From: Triops longicaudatus | Taxonomy: Eukaryota; Arthropoda; Branchiopoda; Notostraca; Triopsidae | Direction of reading: 5' to 3' | Length of the DNA: 64,000 nt | Assembly (NCBI GenBank): GCA_022885665.1 | Contig: JAGQDJ010000065.1 | Coordinates: 124,001 to 188,000 of the forward strand | Shown here: positions 26,501 to 40,611 of the stretch, piece after piece | How the letters are laid out: every line of letters starts with the position of its first letter | How positions within the stretch are numbered: position 1 is the stretch's first letter | Notes under the pieces: model-generated | Database searches by the model: none | Told to the model about the DNA's origin: nothing | The model's input: the letters and a program-made list of their open reading frames with translations, nothing else | Position numbers and translations under genes: made by a program

Positions 26501-29500
26501 CACATGTGCTTGGGTTACCCAACACAAAAACACACACATCAAAAAGCGAGGAAAAAAATGTTTCCAGAACAAAAGTTAAAAGTCCCCCACCAAACTGAAG
26601 CAGCCAAGGAAGTTTGCAAGTCGTAAAACAATCAAATAAAACCCATGACGGATTATTTTTTTTTATTTTTAAGCTCCCTTCGCACTGAGTTATTGCAGTA
26701 ACAGAATCTTAATGACAGGACGGTATGTCCCGTGAAAAAATAGTGAGAAATGTGAAAGACTTTTCTCGAAAGGATTTGGTGGCTTTAGAGGTTTACATCT
26801 CACTGAGTTTTATTGCGCACAATGTTAGATTAAATTTGTTGCTTTCTCCCAAATACTTAAGACTTTAAATGCACCTAAGCAAATCTAAGCTCATTAAAAA
26901 AGCAACATAGTACTGAACCACGAAAACTTTTAAAAAATGGCAGTTAAATGCTGTAGCACTTCTCTCTTTAATAGGCGAAACCATATGAGACTAAAATAGT
27001 CAATATTGCAGCTTCAATAAGCTCTCATTCATATGGGACAAGTTTAGCCCGCAATGCGGGTCATCTAAAACGGAACTAATTACCCTTCAACGAATCCTCA
27101 ATTAATCTCAACTAGACTTTTCATAAGCTCCCGGAGGAGTCATGTCTGACATCATTCAAGATTATGAAAATTCGCGTTCTTTTTAAGTACTAGATCTCTC
27201 TTGACGACGCCCACCGTTTCTTGATATCTTTCATTTTTGCTCCTCCTATTTCTCTTCTGCTTCTTAAGAACCGGAGTAAAACTATCCATAACACGGCATC
27301 CCGACAAGAAATTCTGTTATGACTACGGCGACAAGAGGCTCCTTAATTAGAAGCCAATTAGAGTAAAGTTGCCCTCATCAACCGCTTGGAAAATCTGGTT
27401 CATGTTTCCTTGGCCGCTACGCTGTTTTTTTTATTATTTAATCTTTTTCACCTTTCTGCAGCGCTTTAATGTGAGTATGGATTTCTGTTTTCCAACTCCT
27501 TACACTCAGTCTTTACATAAGTTTGATACAATCATCACTACACCGGAAGACAAGCATTTCCGTACCTTAAGCTCCGCCCCTTTTAGCCCAATAGTACGGA
27601 AAAAAAGAGTGCTCAATTACGTGGAATAAATACGTAGATCTAGAACTGACGGATACAGCGCCTTTCCGGAAGAAAGGAAAGATTACGGTTGGAATCTATT
27701 TTCTTCCACTACTTTTTCTTTTCTTCTAACTCCAGAGGGATGTCAAAAGACACGAAAGGCGGGTGAGTCTTACCTCAAATGTTGGCTACAAGCGAACTAG
27801 ATTTGCTACAAAGTCCTGGTTATTAAGACAGACAAAAAGTCTGGGGGAAAAAGGTACAGAAGAAATGTCTCTAGAAGAGATATAAAAAAGACAAAGCCAA
27901 AAATTCTTTGCCATGGGAGAAAATTTGTGTACTAGATTTAGTTCCGTTTTACTGACAAAAATATATTTCTCTCCTTTGTTTCCTGCGTTAGTGGGAGGAG
28001 AGAGAGGTTGATTGGGTAGGCTACGTAAAAGTTATGCAATAAAAATAAAGGAGAGAGATAAAGCGAATTTAGAGTTAACGCATAAGAACGACTTCTCTTA
28101 GCCACCAACAATGCGTATTTGCAACCCGAAAAGCGTCGTTTGTTTTCCCGAGTCGCTAAAATTATTACTGTTTTTACTTTAGGGCTTTCTGCTAGAAATT
28201 GTTGCAGCAACCTTCGTCCCTTGACATTTCTCTTACTGCAGCTATTTCACTAAATGACGTAACTTAAAATTGCTGACCTTTCTTACTTTCTCAATGGAAG
28301 CTCCATTGTTCTCAAGCCTGTGTTGGTTTTAATCAGTTAGAATATTTTTTTAATGTTAAATGAGGATCTCTTGCTTTGAAATTTCTCTCTTCTGAAAGTT
28401 TTTCTAGTTTTCTGCACACAGAAAGAGACAAGAATGACAGAAGATTGAAAAAAACTGAAAGATTTCAGTTTATTTATGTTTATTTAATATTATTATTTCT
28501 TATTAGGTTTCCCAAATACTACTATGCAGATGGATGCCCTTTATGTGAAAATTCAAACATTCAAGTCAATACTACTAAGTATTGAATATTGATAGTCGAT
28601 ACCAAACATGACATTATTAAACACATTATTTTACGAAAAAAAAAAACAATTGAACGTGAGAAAAGCTCATAGCTATTTTTACTCATCAAAAATACAACGA
28701 CCAAGCTGTCGAGTTACAAAGAAAAAACTTTGCGCGATTCCTTTGTGGTACGGTTGCGCAAGCTCTGTCTATTGTTCCTTAAAAAATCAGCTCGATACGT
28801 AATAAACGGCAGTTTACATTGCAAACTTGCTCATACCCTTTTTCTCACACGTGCCTGTAGCTTTTTTGTCGTGTCCATACACGCCATATAGAACACATAG
28901 AGGCCATAAAAGCGCATGATGTTGTACCAACAATATAAAATTCATTGCCCATATTACACTGAAAGCGTGTTATGCGAAAAAGAGGGGTTGTTAAAGGGGG
29001 TATTAAACGTTAACCCCTAATACAAACACACAAAGGCTCCTTACTTTGAACGGATCGCTTACATAGACCAAAAACTCCCCAGTTTTCTTTATTACACTGT
29101 ACAAACATTGCAACTTCAAAAACGACTTAAATAGCAAAGCACAGTGTCATATCAGGTGCATAACAAGCGCAGGACAAACATTACATAACTACCAGTAAAA
29201 AATAGTACAGTATCAATAACCCTCACCCCAATATGGTCTGCGGGTCACAGGCGTTCTAGCCACGCCTTCCCAAAATATTCAGAGCACCACCAAGTCCATA
29301 AGAAACGAGAATGGAATAAACTGCGAAACTCTCTGTTCGCGATTTATTTTATGTCAATTTTTGAAGTTATGTGCAAAAAACTTACGATTGGCTATATTCG
29401 ACTTTGGTGTCACGAAGGAACAATACATTCCTTCATTTTTTTCATCTACTAACTCTCTCATCATCCTATTAAGAAGTCGTACTTGCTGTGTGTTCCTAAC

Positions 29501-30716
29501 AAAGCCTCCCCTTCCACCCAAAAAAGCTTTGGTACGGAAAATACCGGAAAAGCGTCCTACCTTCGACTGGCCTTGTTTTGAATTCCATTCAGCACAAAGG
29601 TTTATATAGTCTCAGTAGTAACAATAAGCTGTACGTATTGATTTACTATTCGTAAGCCACAAGGTGCGTTCCACTTCGAAGATATAAGAGTTGTTCATCC
29701 ACAAGTTACAGTAATGTAGTTAACGTACTCCTACACGTAAAGTTTCAAATGTCTTATCCTCCCTCTTCTTTATCAACAGAAATTGTGTTGCATTATTTCC
29801 TTTCTTTCCTAATCAAGATTGACCCTCGCAATTTACAACACTGGCATTTAACTTTTCAGATGATTTTTACGATGAATATTTTTTTTTTCCCATGCACATA
29901 GAAAGCGATGAAAAATCACAGACACAAGGCCAGTTTTGCAAAACTTCAATTTTCTTTTGCGTAACGATGCTTCCTACCCTTGTGGAAGTAAAGAGGCTTT
30001 GACCCGCAAAGGCAAAATGAAGTATTCTTGAAACTCCTTTAATGATTTGACCACCCCAATGAGTTCCAAGAATGCTTGAAAAGCAAAGGGATCCTGGCAT
30101 AATTACACATTCCTTTAATTAAATGTACATTGGACATCACGTACAGCACAAGAGCATAAAAAAACCCGGAATACAAGATCTGCTAGTTGTCCTGTTTTAA
30201 CGGCCTATGGCTTTTGCATTCTTAACCTATCGTCCGTACGTGGGTTAATTGGAAGCCAATGTGGGCCAAATTAATTTATAATTTCGAACAATTGAAGCTT
30301 TGGCCTTGTTGCCTTTCAAAGAAATTTCCGACACGTATGATTAATAATTAACATCCATCGAACTTGCAAGCTTACAGTTAAGATTCGGTAATAAAGGTCG
30401 TGGGTACTGAAATTTATACGAAGCTAAGCTTTGATTTGACGGGATTTCAACGTTACTTAGGAGCTTGTGGAATTCGTGCGTTCGACTTGTCTCTGTTTCC
30501 TCGTCGTCTCCATGCTGCATCAAACAAACCCACCTGACACTTCAGTATAAAGAACTCTTGAGTGGCGATCTTCGTCTTCCATTCTCTTAAATGCTTAAGA
30601 CGCTGACGACTCACCTCAGATTCCCAGAAGATCGTCTTAAAAGCTTTCCTCAAATCCATTTAGATCCTTCTCGCCCCCTCTTATTCAATGAGACATTGCG
30701 AAATGGACTTCCGAAG

Positions 30717-30775
30717 CCCCCCCCCCCCAAAAAAAAAAAAAAAAAANCCCCCCCCCCCAAAAAAAAAAAAAAAAA
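30717..30775. repeat. C/A homopolymer block containing one N (assembly scar)
   Basis: Twelve C then eighteen A precede a single N at 30747, which is followed by eleven C and seventeen A. The same C-run/A-run pattern therefore appears on both sides of the only ambiguous base in the window. This is what a collapsed or falsely duplicated homopolymer next to a minimal gap looks like, so the true sequence probably has one C-A block of uncertain length. Open frames through it on either strand are meaningless. Confidence 0.9.
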
Positions 30776-33700
30776 CAATGCAATGTCCTCTTGACCCGTT
30801 GTGAAAAATTTAACCCATACTCTTAGACACTGACAGCCAAAGCTTCCCTTGTATTTCCTTCCTAAGGTAAGGAGGTAGGAAAAAGCGTGATAGGCGGTCA
30901 AAAATCGCCTTTGGATGTCTCTCTTGCCTATGGTCACAAATTAAGTTGTTCACCTGTGGGATTTCACCTCTGGACAGGAAGCCCCCGAGTTACGAAGGGA
31001 GTGATAAAAAAAGATAGCTTCCGACCAACAAACAACACATGGTAAAGCTCTCCTTTAACGGACTTCTAAACTGCTTCCAGCTATTATGAACCGCTTGCTT
31101 GTACTCAATCGATCCTTAAACGCGATTTCGGCCCTTCTACTTTTTTCCACTTGTTTTAAGGCCACGTTTCCCCATTTTTCTTAAAATTTGACATAACCTT
31201 CCTAAAAACGTCAGGATAAAATCGGTTCAAAACCAGCGTCGCAACAATTTGTCATCATCAAAAACATGCTAGGAAACATTGAAAAAAATTCACTACGAAT
31301 GACAAAATATGCATATATTTTTAACCTCATATCATAACTATGCAACTTCAATTGACTTGCAAGTCTGTCACGCAAGGCTGGATAAAAACAGCTGTGAGTT
31401 CGTATTTGAGAAAACCATGAACGTATACGACGTTCAGATCCTTATGGCGAATTTACTAATGGCTGTCTTGGGATCTGCTATTATCGACAGCGAAGAAAAA
31501 ACGCAGAAGAAAACGCGAACATGATCTAAAAAAAGCATCGACAATAAGGTATGAAAAGACGTTCGCTTTCTTTCCTCCCTCTCCTTGGCCGTTGGGTTTA
31601 ACCTTCTTAAGCACGCGGCGCCCAGAGGCTTGGCTCGTGATGAAGTATCGCGGAAAAAGGAGAGGGAAAGGGTGGTATGCCGAAGTCCCTAAAGTGGCCG
31701 TCAAAGGGAAAGCGCTTTTATCAACAGGGTGCGCTTCTTCTATCAGAGCTGCTAACAGACCACAGCTCTTTGCCACACAGCGAGTTGAAGTCGCCCCTCT
31801 AAAGCAGTCGGGCTGGTACATGTCCATTGTAATCGCGCATCAGGATCTTCGCTGACGAGCAACGTTCGTGGCATTTCTCCTTTTTTCCTTCGCAGACATA
31901 AAAAATGAAGAGCAGAGACTGGGTCGCCGATTTACTCGGGATCCTTTCTATTTACTTTCCAGCCAAACGCATACATAACATACCAAGACGGGAAAGTTTG
32001 TTGCGAGACGTCTCTTAACCCTCCTTTTTCTTCTTGCTTCCTTCCGGTCACTCTGCAAAGAAATAATGCTGGCATTCCCCGAGTTGACTTTTTTTACTAG
32101 TTTCTTAAGAGTACTTCACGGTCTTTCGCAAAGAGGACTTTCATATCTGAATTCATTGCAAGCCAAATTCGGAGGAAACGTCTCCAGTTTTGCATTTACA
32201 GAAGACCGCTAAAGGAGTGAGCTCTGGATCTCTTGTCGAGTTGTAATAAAACCCAGCTAAGAAGAGAGTGAAGAATTGCATGGCGAATCATGAAAATGAA
32301 AAGGAACGGAGGGAATTTAAGAATATTCAGGAGAACATGTCAAGAGCCTTTCGTAACCAGACGGTTTCGGTGAGGGTTTCAGCTTGGAAAGGGGAAAAAA
32401 GAATCTTGCATGAAACCGAAAGCTAGAATATTCTAGAAATTAAAAGAACTTTTTACCACATCCCTTGACATTAAACTAACAATAAACAGCATAAGGCTGT
32501 GCAAAGGGCTATTTTGTCCCAAGTCATCAACATAACCTTCGCGTAGCTTGTGTATTAATTTATCGTAATTTATTGGGCAATTTATGCTGATGCATAATGC
32601 AGGCAAATGTGTCACACTACATGGCTTTGTCTTTACAGCTTGGTGACGGCAGCCAAGCCTAATTAATCTTTCGCTTACTTTTATGCATTACCGGACAAAA
32701 GTTGCCTTTAGTATGTAATACAAGCGCAAGTAAGTCTAAATGATCTTGCTACGTAGGTTACTGTGCTCGCATTAACGATCAGGATGGGTGCTAATAATAC
32801 GAGCCATAAGAAGCGTATGAAACGAGAACCTTGGGTTGTAAAAAGAATAAAAAAAGGTGACGGCTGGCTTACAGGGAGGAACTCCACGGCAAGCGATTAT
32901 CGTTTAACAATTAAGCGTGCCCGCATAATAAGAATCCGATAAAGCGCTCAAGTACTAAAAAAAAATTGAAACTCGATACCAACTGTCATTGTCATTTTTC
33001 CTACCACTCGAGACGATTCTGCTCGTCTTCCCTGGAACCTTGAATTAAAAGGGAGTCGTTAAATAAGAGGCATCTGAGTCTCACCCCTACGAACGTAATG
33101 AAGCCAGCTGGAGTGTGCGAGTGTTAACGAATCTTATTGCGTAAAAACGTAGATTGCCATCGTAATTCTCCTTGAGCTTCTGAAGAGCACAAAAGTTCTA
33201 GAGAAACTCCGTAGAGAAGTTTAAAAGCAATGATGGCATAATGACACAATATTGAATTGTTAATTTCTACAGACCGTTCGAACGACCCACGAACGAACCA
33301 TTAATTCTTCTACAGTATTTTTATTTTGGTCACTTTAGCGATGCTACGTAACACATCACAAATCCAATGTAAATTAAGTGGTCTAATAGTTTCGATTACT
33401 TGTCCCAACGTGTTATGTCTACGCGCAAGGGAATTTCGCGCAATTGATTTCAATAGTCCATTCGTATTTCAACGCTTTTCAGAGGCGAACGGAATGCTCT
33501 ACGTTGTTTGGTGCAGAGCATGTCGATAATACAACCCAAGGGAACCATTTCGGGCTACAAAATCTGTACAATCGGATATGTGCAGATGTTCTATTCAAAC
33601 ACTACCTGCTATTAAGAACGAAATTGCGAAAATTCCGTTGTTTCAGTTTCAATGGAAGCCGCCGTCAGACATTTCAGTACACGAAGCAGTGAAATTAGAC

Positions 33701-35285
33701 TATGCAGTCTCGCTGGAAAAGCACAACGGTATCGCCCCACACTGTCTACACAACATGCAAGTCAGATTTAAAATGTATTAGCTTTATGCAAAATTTTATC
33801 TGAAATCGATATTTGAATTCCAAAGCACGCACAAATGGAACAATCATTACGTTCGATAGCCAGCTAATTCTTATTGAAAATTTTGCAATACAGACAGGTA
33901 AACCGGTTAATCCTGCTTGTTCTGTACTGACCGCGAAGTGCCGAGCACTTTAAAACTGAATTACAAGCGCATAAAAAAGTATTTTTCCACGCCAGTTGCC
34001 ATTAAACGTTATGAAAAGCTGTCAATAAAAACTACGTGCTTGACATAAAATCGTGGGACAAGGGATAGCCAATTTTCTCTTTCGTTTAGTTTACTTTTAC
34101 AATAGCAAGTTTTCCGTATTGCCTTGACAAAGATCGTGGGTTTCACGCATTTTAGGGACTAAGGCAGTCGTTACACGGAACTATTTAACGGGTGGTTAGT
34201 GCATTGCAAAAACTGGTCTTGCAGTGAACCGAAACTACATGAATTGGTTGCATTTGATACGATCCTGATCACTAATGTTTAAAATCGAAGTTACTTTATA
34301 TGATTTTCTCCTGAAGACGACGACAACTGAGTCCATGCTCTTTTCTTGCAATCATTTTTCGACTTCTTTTTCGTATTTTTACTTCACATACCTTATACCT
34401 TCCAATACAAATTCCTTTATTATTGTTTGCAAACTATTCATCCAGTTCCGTACCAAAAAATATACAAAAAGACATTCAGAAAAAGGTTAGGTTTTGCCTC
34501 CTATTTTTATGTTTCTTCTTGTCATGTGACAACTAAGCATTGTCAGATAATCTAGGAACATTAGTACCAAAGTTCGTTATTTTTATTCCTCTTTATAAAT
34601 TACGCCGATGTGGTTTTATCTTATAACCTTCATATGTCACGGATTACAACTTTTCCTCCATGACAAATGGAAACGGCAAAGGCGAAGAAAACTCTCGTTT
34701 GCATTTTCATTTGGTTAACCCTGGGCCGTTTCGCTCTTAGTTCTTTATAGTCTGTACAAGTCTCGCAGACGCACAAAAGCGTTCAACCTTCTAAACGAGG
34801 AGTAGCAAATGCCGAAAAAAGGGAAATTAAGAAAAGGAACAACACAAAAACGCCTTTTGTTTTTTAATGTAAAAAAGAGTAACCATAAAAATTGCAATTT
34901 TTACTGCTAGGAACATGCTATTAGAACACAGCTCTTGCTCAACCTGAAGAAAAATACAATGGTCGAATAAAAAAGTGAAATGTCATTTGGACAAGCTTTA
35001 ATTTTTTCTACCTATTCTTCAAGCTCGTTTTAAGTACACGCTGTAGGCCCTGAAGAAAAGCTCAAAAATTGTGATACGAGTTCCGGTTGACCGACTCGAG
35101 ACATTAAGCGCATTGCGGATTTCCGACCCTTCTCTTTCCCTTCTACACTTAACTCTATGGGAAAAGTTGCTGCGTTTCTCACGCGGCCGGACTTCGAGCC
35201 GGACCGTGAGCAGAGAGCCGATCATTCAACGCCGAAGTTCTGACAACACTCAAGTAAAAGTGGGGCTGATAACCGGCTTCGGCTG

Positions 35286-35316
35286 GGCTCGGCTTGAAAG
35301 GTTGGCAAGCCGAGCC
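35286..35316. repeat. GC-rich hairpin, 11-bp perfect stem
   Basis: ggctcggcttg (35286-35296) and caagccgagcc (35306-35316) are exact reverse complements with a 9-base loop. The 260 bases before it are unusually GC- and CpG-rich for this intron and contain related CCGG/CGGC words, such as ggccggacttcgagccgg near 35184. The hairpin would be stable in RNA or DNA. No known element is recognised. Confidence 0.75.
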
Positions 35317-37770
35317 GTTATTACCCTTCAATAAAAGCCATTTTCCTTAATTTTGCTCTCGATATCTTTAAATAGTTTTTGACTACCGGTATCAAGTAAA
35401 TTATGCTTAATTTACTTTATTTGTAATTCTACTTTTCAAAACTTTCAAAGGGAACAAAAATATCCCCTATGGCTTACATTGAGAAAATTCTAAAAATTGC
35501 CCCCAGAAGCAACAGAAAAAGAGTGAACTGGTCTTGGCACGAACCACAAAGTATAATACGCCAACAAATAAAAGTACGTGCTGTACATGTAACACATTAG
35601 GTGCACAAAACCGGACTGGGGTTTGTGGGGAAGCCGTAAACAAGCCTATGGGGTGTCTTTTCTGCGGTGCCAGGTCATATCGATTGTAAAAAAAAAAAAA
35701 GTGAGTGACCGGAAACGTCTCGCCTAAGGTAAAAACGCCAAGAACGAGAGACAAGCTAGGTTCTGATGGGAACCGTATTCGTTCCGGGACTTCTTACATG
35801 CTCAATTTGTCTTTTCCTGTGTGTGTCCTTCACATTTTATACTTTTTGGACCACCTTTCACTGGACACTACCTTTTTTCTTACCAATCTTCTGTTCGTGG
35901 GTGTTAGAATGCGAACACGTGAGAATATCTTTCGTACGTAGGGTAAAACCGAGCTTTGATACATGAACCTTGTGGTGCTTACAAAAAAGTTGGAGCACTA
36001 TAAGGAGAGATATTTGAGTTGAGTGTTTGAACGTCAGAAACTTTGAGCGAAGTTGGAATAAACTCATAAACTCAGTGGTTCAACCTCCGAGGTAAATGGA
36101 TGTCAAATTGTGAGGAAGCACAGGCGTAAATAAAAAGGTCACATGCGGAAAAAAAGGAATTGCAAAACGTAAATGTACTAAAACATTCTGTTGCATTAAG
36201 CTGTCCGCTACGGGTGTACGCGGGTCACCGTTGGCCGCCGAAATGGACTTGCTTATTAATTCATCTGACACCCTTTTGGTAGGTATTTGGTGCTAGCCAC
36301 GCTTTGGAGAACGCAGGCCACGATTTTGTAAGGCTTTATATAAGCTTTGTTAATAGAGAAGTATTTCGAAAAATATAAGTGTTTTAAGCCTCAATTTCGT
36401 TGCTCGTTCAATTGAACTTCCAAACACTGAAGTTGTGACGTTACTGTTAAAAATTTCTATGTATTCAGCTGTCCTTTGATGCACAAAAATAATTCAATTG
36501 TTCGTGATCCAATTACATACTTAAATTGTTTTTAATGTGGCCTAAAGTAAGCGGTTTGATGTTTGTTTTTCAATTCTAACAGAAAGAAATGAAAACCTGA
36601 TATTTTTTATTCGAGTCGATAAACGTTGTCCAAAAGTTTATACGCATTTGCAGAACTTCGTTAAAGTACTAAAGTACGCTTTCGTCTACCTATGGAAGCT
36701 TTTTTTGTAACTCGATTTCCTTGTTCACTTTGGATTTACCGGTTGGGTACCGAAAAGCTTGTATTGCTGCTCATTGAGTCGAGTAAAGCGAAGTGAACGA
36801 TAATAGAAGTAGCACAGTCGCTGGGGTTTCACGGTTAAATATCCACCTTACTTTACTTTTCTATTTGGGAGGCTATAAAATATGGAATGTCCTTTTGACA
36901 ACACGAAACTGCTGTACCCCTATTCATACTAGTCCCCTCCTTTCCTCTTTTTATTCATTCCTTGGGTTTCCAAAGGAGAGAAAGAGGGCAAACAATTGTA
37001 CGAAACTCGAGACGCTGGACCCAAACGTTCATTCTATAGTTCGTAGCTCTTCGACTACCGTTTTACCGTATTGTGTTATATTCTTCGAAACATTACTCTT
37101 CAGCTTTCTTTCTTTTTTTTTCATATAAAATCTCCCTCGAAAACTTCTCCATTTCACGGCTATATTAAGCACTAAGCGGTGATAAATGTTCTAAAGCAGC
37201 TATAAAATATTTTTAAAGCCGATTTCTTACGTTAAAAGCATTACTGAGTCCCTTTTTTTCTGGCCCTCCTTTTAACACCTTCAAGATTTGATAAGTTACT
37301 TTTTAAGACATTTCTTAAAGATCTTACGACTTTCTGCCCGGCAACCTTCTCTCTTCCAGTTTTCATTTCGCTTTTTGTTCTCTTTGATATTACCCGGGCA
37401 ATAAATCAGCGTTTGTTTGTCGTGTTCCATTTTTTTGTACCAAAAAAGCTTTCTTCAAGTCCTCCGAACTTTGGCCAAGTTTGTTAGTGTGTCGCTGGCG
37501 GATCACTTTAATTGGCCCGATAACACCGCTAGTCTTTGTCCGGCTTTCGAAGAAGAACCTGGAGCACGACGAAGAGGTTTATGTCATCAGTTCAGCTTCA
37601 TAAGTAATGGTTAAAGAAGCCAGGTTTACGGGCTTTCGGTCATTAATTCGGGACTAAAAAGATGCCGATGTTTGCGTTTTCCAAGTAGAAAACTGTAGCT
37701 GAATGTGTTTTTTTTTTTCTATGTTCTATACCCTAAGAGAAAAGCCGAAAGAAGAAGCAAAATGATAAAG

Positions 37771-37852
37771 CAGAAGGGGTACTCGAACCCTACTTAAGAG
37801 ATACTCGAACGGCGTCACTTAAGTGGACTTGTACTAGTCAGCACTATCGCGG
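37771..37852 (-). other. Degenerate tRNA-like sequence (tRNA relic or tRNA-derived element)
   Basis: Read on the minus strand, this has an almost consensus internal B-box (GGGTTCGAGTACCC, 37790-37777). About 55 bases upstream is a weak A-box-like TGCTGACTAGTAC. An ACTTAAGT segment lies where a Leu(TAA)-type anticodon loop could be. The putative ends GCGATAG and CTTCTGC pair at 5 of 7 positions, counting one G-T. The TpsiC stem needs an 8-base loop and has mismatches, and the anticodon stem pairs poorly, so an intact functional tRNA is unlikely. A tRNA pseudogene or the head of a SINE fits better. Chance resemblance is possible. Confidence 0.3.
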
Positions 37853-38823
37853 GGCCAGTTTTTACTCTTATTAATATCTGTACTTTCAGCCACGCTTCTT
37901 TTCGGTCCTAGTTGAGTGCTACTGCGACTCGGCGATGCTCATTAAGGATTAATCTCAAAAGAGATCGCTGACAACAATTACTTGTCAGTGCGAAAGACTG
38001 AAAACGTACAGAACAATTCAAAATCAAACCACAAATAAGGTAAATCAAACCTCAATAAGATAAATAGTAAGATGCAATCTTGCTCAGTTGTGCACTCAAG
38101 TAAAAAATAGTGAGAAATCACAAGAAAACAAGTGAGTAATATTATAATCTTAATTATGGCATCAATGAAAGTGCGATAACAGAACAAGAGGATACAATAA
38201 TATTTATGAGTTATGTTAATAAACATACAATTAGGAATTAAGTATTTCTCTACTCAGTTCCGATGCCAATTTCCACACGAAAGGAGTTGTGCATAATATG
38301 ATATAGAATAAAAAAACTAGCAAGAAGGAAAAGACGCTGTAGAAAAAAAAGTAAAGAAGAAAATTTAACAGGGCGACAAAACGGCGACAAAGGTCACATA
38401 ATAGGCTGTCGCATGGCCTTATTACGTGAACCAGATTTGTATAACTGGCTTGTTTACTCTTCTCTCTTACTCTTTTCACAAGAATATTTTCTGTGAGAAA
38501 CGCGGAATTATCATAATACACCTATCTGGAGGCGCCTGAGGCCCTTGCAGCTTTTTTCTTTGGCCTCGTTCAGTATAATTCAATAGTCTGCGACAGCTTT
38601 TTTCGGAGAGATTGAAGATTGCTCTCGTTTGAGATCCCTAAAAACGACCCTGAGTCAGAGCGGTTTGTGTGTGTGGTCAGCCAACAAGGATCAACTTATT
38701 TATATCGATTGACCATAACTCATGAATCGTCTCCTCGCTGGGTCTGGGTTTTGGACCTGTCGGAACCTTTAGACAAAACGTGTTGATATTTTTCTTATTT
38801 ACCCCACCCAAGGCTTGCTTTCA

Positions 38824-38838
38824 TTTTTTTTTTTTTTT
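38824..38838. repeat. Poly-T run
   Basis: Fifteen consecutive T residues on the plus strand (an A run on the transcribed minus strand). Simple sequence in the intron. Confidence 0.85.
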
Positions 38839-40611
38839 GCCTCGCTCCCTTTTTTTAATCTTTTAGTAGGATTTCACTTTGGATTTAGATTGAATGCCTT
38901 TACCAGGAATGGGAAAATGGCCTATAAATCATTTCCGCTGTGAAAAAGTGAAAATGTTTCATAGTTCTGAATGTCTGTTCTTTACCACCCATGCTGTCAG
39001 AAATGCTCACTGTATTTGACAAACTTGAAGTGCACAAAAACGCAAACTAAAAACGAAAGAAAAAATATAAAATGTAGCAAAATAGAAAAGACGGGCAAAG
39101 CGTTAGACTACAAGAATACAGTACACAGAAACTTTTAAATCGAAATATACCAACTGCTTTTTTTACAAAAAGGGTTGCTTCGCTAAACCTGCGAAATCCT
39201 CAAATTTATGCAGTAGCATGTGTGGTTATTCTGCTTCTCCGCTTCAAAGGCCGTCATAATAACTCACGAGACAATACGACAGTGGGTGTTTGCGTAAAAG
39301 CTTTTTCTGCTTGTAAACAGAAAATTCACGAAATAAAAACCGGAAGCACCATTGTCAAATTTTATTAAAATTATTCCTAAGTTATTTCACGAAAAATAAA
39401 AATTTTCCATTCAAAGTTATCGTTATTTTCTACTACGGCCATTCCTTTGACCAGTATTAATCTTCGTCACAGAGTCAACTACCCAAAACCTATATTTCCT
39501 TTCCCATCCAAAACTCCCAAGACGGAAAAAAAGACTGTCGTGTATAAATGTCTTGTGGAATGTCATCCGGTCTCCTATAAATCCGACAGTTTAAGTAGCC
39601 CCTCAAGTCGCCAACCAAAACCAACACGAGTCTATACACGACTGTTTACTGCGAGTTTCCCAAAGCTAATTTCTTCTTTCTTTCACAGTGTGAGTTAAAT
39701 TCTTGTCATTTTTCTGCCACGAAAGACAGTTTCACATAGAGGAAAAAAAAGTCATTCCTTTCTTTAACGTTTATGCACCTTATGTACAAGGAATTATGAA
39801 ATCTCTAATGAATCCTTTCAGAGTTTCTACCAGGTTTAAAAATGATTGACAATTCAGCGTTCCTTCTAATACTTCTACAAGGGTGCTACTTGCTATGACT
39901 TCTTTGATCCGAAAATGACCAACACTAATATCCTACATTACAAGCTCGCACCCTTTTGAAGAACCAATGTCAAAGAGTCCATCATACACACATGACATGA
40001 CACATGAAGAGCATAAAGCCCAAGTTTCATGTTAGCTCTATAAAAAAGAGCACCGCTCGCTATAACTTTTCACCCACTCCAACCCTTCCCAACCCAATTC
40101 AATAGCTTTATCATTGTTCACTCAACCCTTTTGTCAAGAGGTACCACCGCATTGTCCAGTTCTAGGTACCACGGTACATGCCTTGATTACAAGTACTCGA
40201 GCTACAGGTAAAAATTGCCCTTTCCCTCGTCTCCCTTTTGAAAAAGAAAATGGTATCGCTTCCGAAGTAGCCCTTCGTTCCTTTCTTAACTCGCCTATAG
40301 AAAACTCAACAAGTAGCAACGGAAAGAAAAAAACGGAATCGAATACCGGCAGAGGCGATAGCGAACAAGGAAAGGGACACTGTCATTTGTGTGGGTATGT
40401 GTGTGACCACCTTTTCTACCTTTCGGTTTTCCCTAATCGACCATAACTTATGCTTAAGGACTGCTGGCACAACAAAAGGAACCGCCACCCAACTTGCAAG
40501 CCACAATAGTTCTAATAATTAAACCTAGCTCGACAAGAATACACACCACGATGCACAAACAATTCACTTCTTCATTTCACTGTACATAAGAAAATGAAAT
40601 TATGAACTTAC

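Larger units (their letters stand above)
14229..40611 (-). other. Inferred 26.4-kb first coding intron of the Ig gene
   Basis: The donor at 40611 (gtaagt) and acceptor ending at 14229 (ttcag) are in matching phase 1, and joining the exons gives codon G+AC (Asp), so this is most simply one intron of 26,383 bases. Additional phase 1-1 exons inside it cannot be excluded by eye. Inside I see no recognisable coding exon, only scattered short open frames, microsatellites (TAA units at 17751-17763, T run at 38824-38838), small tandem duplications (18190-18228), inverted repeats (23492-23548, 35286-35316), an assembly gap at 30747 and a tRNA-like relic near 37.8 kb. Confidence 0.7.

Noticed and set aside
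28983..29018. AGGGGTT / AACCCCT inverted pair
   Set aside because: Only 7-bp arms; too short to list as a repeat in its own right, so it is mentioned only as a related word.
30591..30937. Open frames running through the poly-C/poly-A block
   Set aside because: They translate homopolymers and cross an ambiguous base, so they are assembly artefacts.
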